Shown: one piece after another, positions 7,691-11,605 of the stretch
Layout: every line of letters starts with the position of its first letter
How positions within the stretch are numbered: the first letter of the stretch is position 1
Source: Chloroflexota bacterium
GTDB lineage: Bacteria; Chloroflexota; Limnocylindria; Limnocylindrales; CSP1-4
DNA: 11,605 nt
Assembly (NCBI GenBank): GCA_021789355.1
Contig: JAJYJR010000119.1
Location: forward strand, 1-11,605
Reading direction: 5' to 3'
The notes under the pieces: model-generated
What the model was told of the DNA's origin: nothing
Databases searched by the model: none
The model's input: the letters and a program-made list of their open reading frames with translations, nothing else
Position numbers and translations under genes: made by a program

Positions 7691-9820
7691 CTACATCCAG
7701 CGCGCCTGGCGAGCAGGCGTGAGGGTGGTGCCCAGCTGACCCCGGACGGAGATCCAGGTGGCAGACGAGTACTTCCAGTGGAAGAACGCGTTGCCGTTGC
7801 TGTCCGCGGTCCGACCCGTGAGGGCCTTGAAGGCCGACCAGACACCGCTGGAGCTCTTGGTCGCCACCAGGATGGTCACGTTCTTGCCCGCCGCTGCGGA
7901 GCCGAACCCGAACTCCCAGGTGACGTACTGGCCGAGCTTCGCGACCTTGGTGGTCGAGCTGAAGCCCGACGTCCCGAGGCCGAGCACCGAGCCGGCCGTC
8001 GCCGTGGTGGTCGGCGGTGCGGCGGTGCCGACGGTGATGGTCACCGTCTGCGGCGCCGTGACGTTCGCCACGAAGGCAGTCACGGAGGCAGTCCCAGCCG
8101 TGCTGGGGGCCAGGAAGTAGAAGGTGGCGGACCCGCCGCTCGTCGTGACGCCACTCGTGGCGCCGCTGGTGGAGACGACGTTGCCGACGCCGTTCGAGAA
8201 GACCGACACGCCGGTGCCGTCAGGCGCCGCGTTGCCGGCCGAGTCCTTGGCCGCGACGGTCAGGGTGACCGTGCCGCCGGGGGCGACGGACGTCGCGCTC
8301 GGGGTGAGCGTGAACGTGGCCGCCGTGCCGGCGCACGAGAAGGTGACCGGCGAGGCCGTGATGGTCGTGTTCGGCACGACGAACTCATTGGTCGCCGAGA
8401 TGGCGATCGTGGTCGAGCCGCTGTTCGGCCCGCAGGTCCCGTACAGCGGATAACCCACGTAGGTGGTCCCGCTGATGGTGGTGCCCGTGGTGTAGGCGCC
8501 CCACGTCGGGGTGCTGGCGAAGATCGACTTGGTGAGGGTGAACGAGAGGTCACCCGTGCCACCCGGCAATGCGATCGCATTGCCGCTGGCGTCCTCGGGC
8601 GTCACGAAGAGGATCGGGTTGGTGGCCGTGGTGTAGGCGGTGCCCTCGGCGCCGGCCGACACGAGCTGGCTGACGGCGACCTTCGAGAAGCTGCCGCCGA
8701 GCGTGACCGTGGTCGAGCCCGTCAGGGTGCCACTCGTGAACGTGATGGTCGAGGTGCCGGCCACGCCGCCACCGTAGAGGTAGACGGTGGCCTGGCCCGC
8801 CGAGTTCGTGACCTCGATGCAGCTCGCCGCCGCCACGCTCGATGGCGTCGCGGGCGGCGTGGTGCTGCAGTAGCCGGCGCCGTTGGTGAGCAGGAAGCCC
8901 AGGCTCGCGGCGACGGTGACGATCTGGTTGGCCATCGGGCCGTTGGTCGAGTTCGTCACCGTGGCGGTGATGATCGACGGGCCGCCATTGAGGCTGCTCT
9001 GGATGGACGAAAGCGAGGGCGAGCCGACCGAGATGTACGACGCCGCCGTGGAGGCCGAGTAGGCCACCGTGGTGGTGCCGATCAGGATGGGGGCGCCGAC
9101 TCCGCCGACGATGTCGTAGGCCCGGACGATCGCGGTGCCCGCGACCGACGGGGCGACCAAGGTCACCGTGGCCGAGCCGCCGGCTACACCGGTCGTGGTG
9201 CCGTACACGGTGGTGGCCGCGAGGGTGTACCCCGAGGCCCACACGTTCGTCGCGGCATGACCGGTGAAGGTGCCGGGCTGGGCAACGGAGCTAAATGTGC
9301 CCAGTGTCGTGGTCAGCTGGATAACGTCCGTGGCCGAAGCGAGAGCGGCGGTCGTGACGTTGATGTTGACGAGCGACACACCGTCCGCGTTGGCGGAGTT
9401 CGGCACGGCCGCGAGGGTCGAGCCGGTACCCACGGCCACCACGATGGTCGCGGTCGCGGTCAGGCTGTCAGTGGCATCCGTGACGGTGACGACGTCGGTC
9501 TCCGCCGCATCGGGTGCCGTGAAGGTGATGGTGCCGGAGATGGCGCCTGACGTCACCGGGACGGTGCCACTCGTGATAGTGAGTGAGCCGTTGGACAGGG
9601 TCCCGGTTCCACTGGTCACGGCCACCGTGACCGTCGAGGCCGTCAGGCCCGTGCCGGTGAGGGTGATCGTGGTTGTGCCATTCGGGAAGATCGGCGACGC
9701 GGTCGGCACCGCCGTCAGCGTGCCGGCGGCGAACGCGGAGCCCGCGAAGGCCGTCGCCACGAGGCTGGCGAGCATCGCGGCGGAGAGGCCGACGGTGATC
9801 GCCTTCTTAGTGATACCCAA
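7691..9820 (-). CDS. Thr/Ser/Gly-rich S-layer- or adhesin-like secreted protein
   Basis: 709 residues from a TTG start at 9820, chosen because AGGAGGG lies 9 bases upstream and MGITKKAITVGLSAAML is a good signal peptide start. Cleavage is likely near AGSAFA-A (about residue 31). The mature chain is almost all beta-prone Thr/Ser/Val/Gly/Ala with few charged residues, in repeated Ig-like modules of invasin/Big type. Examples are NGTTTITLTGTGLTASTVTV (48-67), VTNSAGQATVYLYGGGVAGT (337-356) and SVAPGGTVTLTVAAKDSAGN (511-530). The only cysteines (318, 334, 463, 496) suggest two disulfides. Residues about 601-615 are a Pro/Thr linker to a C-terminal module (618-709; WSAFKALTGR, FHWKY, ATWISVRGQL) resembling that of the neighbouring peptidase. 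Composition, a strong ribosome site, a leader palindrome and a terminator suggest an abundant surface-layer protein. S-layer function is inferred; no SLH domain or LPXTG motif is present. Confidence 0.87.
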   Translation of the reverse strand: MGITKKAITVGLSAAMLASLVATAFAGSAFAAGTLTAVPTASPIFPNGTTTITLTGTGLTASTVTVAVTSGTGTLSNGSLTITSGTVPVTSGAISGTITFTAPDAAETDVVTVTDATDSLTATATIVVAVGTGSTLAAVPNSANADGVSLVNINVTTAALASATDVIQLTTTLGTFSSVAQPGTFTGHAATNVWASGYTLAATTVYGTTTGVAGGSATVTLVAPSVAGTAIVRAYDIVGGVGAPILIGTTTVAYSASTAASYISVGSPSLSSIQSSLNGGPSIITATVTNSTNGPMANQIVTVAASLGFLLTNGAGYCSTTPPATPSSVAAASCIEVTNSAGQATVYLYGGGVAGTSTITFTSGTLTGSTTVTLGGSFSKVAVSQLVSAGAEGTAYTTATNPILFVTPEDASGNAIALPGGTGDLSFTLTKSIFASTPTWGAYTTGTTISGTTYVGYPLYGTCGPNSGSTTIAISATNEFVVPNTTITASPVTFSCAGTAATFTLTPSATSVAPGGTVTLTVAAKDSAGNAAPDGTGVSVFSNGVGNVVSTSGATSGVTTSGGSATFYFLAPSTAGTASVTAFVANVTAPQTVTITVGTAAPPTTTATAGSVLGLGTSGFSSTTKVAKLGQYVTWEFGFGSAAAGKNVTILVATKSSSGVWSAFKALTGRTADSNGNAFFHWKYSSATWISVRGQLGTTLTPARQARWM

Positions 9821-9829
9821 GGTGTGATT

Positions 9830-9836
9830 CCCTCCT
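9830..9836 (-). promoter_or_regulatory. Strong Shine-Dalgarno AGGAGGG deciding a TTG start
   Basis: CCCTCCT on the plus strand reads AGGAGGG on the coding strand, 9 bases before TTG at 9820. No ATG or GTG start in frame gives both a signal peptide and a ribosome site, so TTG is the best start. Confidence 0.8.
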
Positions 9837-9855
9837 AGGAGTCTGTCGATTGGTG

Positions 9856-9871
9856 CCGAGCCGCGGCTCGG
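9856..9871 (-). promoter_or_regulatory. Perfect 16-base palindrome in the S-layer-like gene leader
   Basis: CCGAGCCGCGGCTCGG is a perfect inverted repeat 19 bases upstream of the AGGAGGG ribosome site. As DNA it could be a dimeric operator. As RNA it could form a short 5'-leader stem protecting the message, or join two transcripts. The wider gap 9821-9996 (176 bases) holds no gene and should contain the promoter, but I see no clear -35/-10 pair. Confidence 0.45.
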
Positions 9872-9963
9872 GGTGCCCAGGTCCCTGATGTCACTCCTTC
9901 CCTACGAGACAACCCGGGCGCTCTCAGTACGCTTCCTGCCTTTCCGGAAGGCCCGTCGCACGG

Positions 9964-9980
9964 GGCGCGCCTTGCGCGCC
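9964..9980 (-). terminator. Possible terminator hairpin after the anti-sigma gene
   Basis: GGCGCGC-CTT-GCGCGCC is a perfect 7-pair stem with a 3-base loop, 16 bases past the anti-sigma stop codon. A second weaker stem, GCCTT-TCCGG-AAGGC, sits at 9938-9952. Neither has a U-tract, so read-through into the S-layer-like gene is possible. Confidence 0.4.
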
Positions 9981-9996
9981 ACGTAGTACGGCGATG

Positions 9997-10761
9997 TCAG
10001 GGTCCCCCCGTCGATGATGAGGGGCTGAGGGTGGGCGGCGGCGTGCGCCGTCCGAAGGTGGGTTCGGGCGTTGGCGTCGGAGTCGGCGTCGGCGACGGCG
10101 TGGCCGTGGGCGCGGGCGTCCCGGTCGGACTGACCGACTCGGTCGGAGCCGGCGTGGCCGTCGCGGTGGGCGAGGCTGACGGCGACGGCGGCGGGCTCGC
10201 GCTCGAGGTCGCGCTCGGCGACGGGGTGACGGTGACCACCACGACGTGCGGCGACGCAGTCGGCGCAGGCGTGACGTTCGGCGTGGGGGTGGCAGTCGGG
10301 GCGGGCGTGGGCGTCGCGGTGGGCAGCGTGGTCGCCACGTGCCGCGGCGTGGATTGCGGGACCAGGCCCACCTGCTCGGCGAAGCCCGGCACCAGGTTCG
10401 AGGCGGCCGCCACGAAGGCGACGATCAGGAACGCGGCAGCGACCATGGTCAGCACGAGGGTGCCGGTGGTGCGCATGGCACCCCGCACCATCTGCGTCCA
10501 CAGGTCGGCCAGCCGGTTGCGGTGCTCGTGGCGGTGTCGCCGATCCTCCAGCGCCGCCAGCAGGACCCGCTCGTCGAAGTCGGGGGTGGGCGGCACGTCG
10601 GGCAGGGTGGCCAGCAGTTCGACCAGGCGCGACGCGCTCGCCATCTCCGCGGTGCACGAGGGGCAGCCGCGCAGGTGAGCGGCCAGCGCGCGCGCGTCCT
10701 CCGGCGCCAGCTCGTCCCCGACGAAGCTGTCGATCAGGCGGAGGGCGGTCTCACACGTCAT
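9997..10761 (-). CDS. Transmembrane zinc-finger anti-sigma factor with Thr/Pro-rich extracytoplasmic tail
   Basis: 254 residues from ATG at 10761. The frame extends to a GTG at 10809, but the conserved domain, also seen in the duplicate, starts at this ATG. Residues 1-44 are a zf-HC2/ZAS domain with Cys3, His29, Cys33 and Cys36 (H-x3-C-x2-C). A charged cytoplasmic helix region follows (45-97), then one membrane helix (about 98-121; TLVLTMVAAAFLIVAFVAAA). The last 130 residues are almost entirely Pro/Thr/Ser/Ala with PTPTPT runs, probably extended outside the membrane. Family knowledge: such proteins hold an ECF sigma factor at the membrane and release it on an envelope signal. No sigma gene lies directly upstream, where a partner normally would be. 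No Shine-Dalgarno is visible. The stop of the truncated duplicate is 7 bases upstream, so translational coupling is possible. Confidence 0.88.
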   Translation of the reverse strand: MTCETALRLIDSFVGDELAPEDARALAAHLRGCPSCTAEMASASRLVELLATLPDVPPTPDFDERVLLAALEDRRHRHEHRNRLADLWTQMVRGAMRTTGTLVLTMVAAAFLIVAFVAAASNLVPGFAEQVGLVPQSTPRHVATTLPTATPTPAPTATPTPNVTPAPTASPHVVVVTVTPSPSATSSASPPPSPSASPTATATPAPTESVSPTGTPAPTATPSPTPTPTPTPEPTFGRRTPPPTLSPSSSTGGP

Positions 10762-10763
10762 CA
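10646..10763 (-). repeat. Direct repeat copy A (5' end of anti-sigma gene)
   Basis: This 118-base segment matches 10863-10980 without gaps and with 7 mismatches by eye (about 94% identity), offset by 217 bases. It covers the start codon and the whole zinc-finger region. Three of the mismatches fall in one codon, TGT (Cys3) here against CAC (His3) in the other copy. Confidence 0.93.
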
Positions 10764-10768
10764 GGGAT

Positions 10769-10978
10769 TCACAACGCGCGGTACCGCCAAACCGTTGTGC
10801 ACGCCGCACGCGGCACGGAGCCCCGCGCGGCCGCCGAGTAGTGACTTTCCCCGCTATTGCCGTCCGCGCTGCACGAGGGGCAGCCGCGCAGGTGAGCGGC
10901 CAGGGCGCGCGCGTCCTCCGGCGCCAGCTCGTCCCCGACGAAGCTGTCGATCAGCCGGAGGGCAGTCTCGTGCGTCAT
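10769..10978 (-). pseudogene. Truncated duplicate of the anti-sigma zinc-finger domain
   Basis: 69 codons from ATG at 10978, with a GTG directly before it. The first 37 residues match the full anti-sigma factor closely, including the H-x3-C-x2-C zinc motif. Cys3 is replaced by His3, which is also a usual ligand in zf-HC2 domains, so the site may still bind zinc. After CPSCSAD the frame runs into the upstream regulatory DNA of the intact gene and stops 7 bases before that gene's ATG. It therefore lacks the linker, membrane helix and outer tail. It could be a remnant of a partial duplication, or a small soluble zinc-finger peptide translated ahead of the intact gene. I favour a remnant but cannot exclude expression. 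Confidence 0.6.
10770..10799 (-). promoter_or_regulatory. Inverted repeat just upstream of the anti-sigma start
   Basis: CACAACG (10770-10776) and CGTTGTG (10793-10799) form a perfect 7-base inverted repeat. Between them is the 10-base palindrome GCGGTACCGC (10778-10787). The element ends 8 bases before the ATG at 10761, so it could be an operator or an RNA stem affecting initiation. It lies inside the tail of the truncated duplicate, which explains why that tail looks like no protein. Confidence 0.45.
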
Positions 10979-10980
10979 CA
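10863..10980 (-). repeat. Direct repeat copy B (truncated zinc-finger duplicate)
   Basis: Partner of 10646-10763. Identity stops sharply inside the coding frame at 10862, just after the last zinc ligand. On the other side, about 41 bases upstream of both starts show weaker, roughly 60% similarity. Both keep AAC, then 20-21 bases, then TGTRRA shortly before ATG, which suggests promoter DNA was copied too. Confidence 0.93.
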
Positions 10981-11147
10981 CACTCTCTACAAGGCGCTGG
11001 GACGCAGAAAAGTTGCAGGCGGCCCCGCGGGCTGCGGCAGGCCATGGCCCGCCGGCGTGGTCAGCGTGGCGGGTGCGGTGTTGCCCGGCGAGGATGGAAA
11101 CCCTGTGGTCGCGCTCGGGCGTGGCGGGTGTGCGCTGCTTCGGCTCC
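10979..11147 (-). promoter_or_regulatory. Gap holding the likely promoter of the zinc-finger/anti-sigma pair
   Basis: No gene is visible in these 169 bases. The best candidate signal on the minus strand is AAC with TTTT near 11010, then TGTAGA at about 10985-10990, only 7 bases before the ATG at 10978. If real, the transcript would be leaderless or nearly so, consistent with the missing Shine-Dalgarno. This is a weak, by-eye call. Confidence 0.25.
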
Positions 11148-11402
11148 TCAATACACCTGGTCGTGCGAGCCCAGGTTCACCAGGAACGCTTCCTCGCCCT
11201 CCCAGCGAACGAGGACCCGCAGATCGTCGTCAACGCTGAATGCCCAGTAGGCGGCCAGGTCTCCCTTCAGCTCGTGCGTACGCAGGAGCTGATCCTGCGG
11301 GTCGAGCGCGAAGCGCCGTATCGCGGCGCGCAGCATCGCGCTCTGCGGTTCCGGCAGCTTTCTGGCCTTTCGCAGGAAGTGACTGGAGGCCGTGAGGCGC
11401 AA
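11148..11402 (-). CDS. RelE/ParE-superfamily toxin (putative mRNA interferase)
   Basis: 84 residues from TTG at 11402, two bases after the antitoxin stop. No better in-frame start is visible, and the ribosome site is weak, as expected for a coupled pair. An N-terminal helical hairpin (FLRKARKLPEPQSAMLRAAI) is followed by HELKGDLAAYWAFSV, DDLRVLVRWEG, and the ending LGSHDQVY. This fits the RelE/YafQ/ParE fold: Arg62 on the central strand, and His80 with an aromatic at the C-terminus (Tyr84), as in YafQ-like nucleases. Family knowledge: RelE/YafQ members cut mRNA on the ribosome, whereas ParE members act on gyrase. The C-terminal His favours the ribonuclease type. The antitoxin is encoded immediately upstream in the same operon. 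Confidence 0.88.
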   Translation of the reverse strand: MRLTASSHFLRKARKLPEPQSAMLRAAIRRFALDPQDQLLRTHELKGDLAAYWAFSVDDDLRVLVRWEGEEAFLVNLGSHDQVY

Positions 11403-11404
11403 CG

Positions 11405-11605
11405 TCAGCGCCGAAGATCGTCGAGCAGGTGCTCGACGCTGTCGTACCGCGGCGCCTCACCCGCCGCGAACTCCACTTCCGCCTCGCGTACCTCCGCGAG
11501 GAAGACCGCACGACGAAGCGCGCCCAGCTCGGCCTGATCGCGCTCGTACCGTTCCGGGTTCACGATGTACGCGGCTTTCCGTGAGCGCTGCAGCACGACG
11601 GTCGG
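11405..11605 (-). CDS. Phd/YefM-family antitoxin, N-terminus cut by window edge
   Basis: 66 codons and a stop are present; the frame stays open to the right edge, so the start is outside the window. The visible part begins PTVVLQRSRKAAYIVNPERYE, the end of a Phd/YefM DNA-binding fold (hydrophobic strand, then the typical AAYIV-x-P-x-x-YE). A Glu/Ala-rich helical tail follows (FLAEVREAEVEFAAGE), ending HLLDDLRR. Family knowledge: the N-terminal half binds the operon promoter and represses it, and the flexible C-terminal part wraps and blocks the toxin. It ends two bases before the toxin's TTG codon, the usual antitoxin-first order. Confidence 0.88.
   Translation of the reverse strand, partial: PTVVLQRSRKAAYIVNPERYERDQAELGALRRAVFLAEVREAEVEFAAGEAPRYDSVEHLLDDLRR

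Noticed and set aside
7625..9550. 641-codon plus-strand frame opposite the S-layer-like gene
   Set aside because: Extreme Arg/Gly/Asp composition without domains; explained by high GC and few stops opposite the real gene, which has a signal peptide and ribosome site.
10031..10400. Gly/Val repeat peptide on the plus strand (GVGVGVGVGDG)
   Set aside because: It is the complement of the Pro/Thr-rich anti-sigma tail, not an elastin-like gene.
9902..10657. 251-codon minus-strand frame overlapping the anti-sigma gene
   Set aside because: Out of frame with the zinc-finger and membrane helix, His/Arg/Ala-rich, no ribosome site. Its basic end (ARKARPVRRAFRKGRKR) is intriguing but unsupported.
10646..10980. 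Possible transposon ends or a CRISPR-like array in the 118-base repeats
   Set aside because: Only two copies, direct orientation, both coding for the same protein domain, and no transposase or terminal inverted repeats nearby.
1..11605. tRNA, rRNA, riboswitch, CRISPR array, insertion sequence or phage attachment site
   Set aside because: None recognised by eye on either strand; no cloverleaf, repeat-spacer pattern or transposase/integrase motif was seen.

Overview
The window is very GC-rich and densely coding, with long open frames running antisense to almost every gene. Most of its genes encode exported or envelope proteins. High GC, Thr/Pro- and Ser/Thr-rich extracytoplasmic linkers, Ig-like secreted proteins and a bacterial glutamic (G1) peptidase suggest a Chloroflexota-type or other high-GC, Gram-positive-like soil or freshwater bacterium. 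That placement is inference; there is no rRNA or other marker gene here.

Layout, left to right. (1) 1-1775, minus: an HlyD/MacA-type membrane-fusion (efflux adaptor) protein whose C-terminus runs off the left edge. It is easy to miss because it has no stop codon inside the window. (2) 1776-2105: a 330-base divergent intergenic region. (3) 2106-3164, plus: a lipoprotein alpha/beta-hydrolase with a complete Ser-Asp-His triad. It converges with the next gene, the two stop codons being only 5 bases apart. (4) 3170-4780, minus: a secreted multi-domain Ig-like protein. (5) 4880-7537, minus: a secreted G1 (eqolisin) peptidase domain fused to an Ig-like module, a Ser/Pro hinge, four carboxypeptidase-regulatory-like repeats and a C-terminal module. 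(6) 7691-9820, minus: a Thr/Ser/Gly-rich S-layer- or adhesin-like protein with a TTG start, a strong Shine-Dalgarno, a palindromic leader and a strong terminator hairpin. (7) 9997-10761, minus: a transmembrane zinc-binding anti-sigma factor with a long Thr/Pro-rich outer tail. (8) 10769-10978, minus: a truncated second copy of its zinc-finger domain within a 118-base direct repeat. No sigma-factor gene is visible beside them. (9) 11148-11402 and 11405-11605, minus: a RelE/ParE-type toxin and a Phd/YefM-type antitoxin that is cut by the right edge.

How it may work together (inference): the run from 10978 down to 3170 reads as an envelope locus on one strand. An anti-sigma pair is followed by an abundant surface protein, a surface protease and another surface protein. 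The last three share recognisably similar C-terminal beta-type modules, which may be a common surface-retention or assembly domain. The lipoprotein hydrolase and the adaptor extend the cell-surface theme. The toxin-antitoxin pair looks like an independent module.
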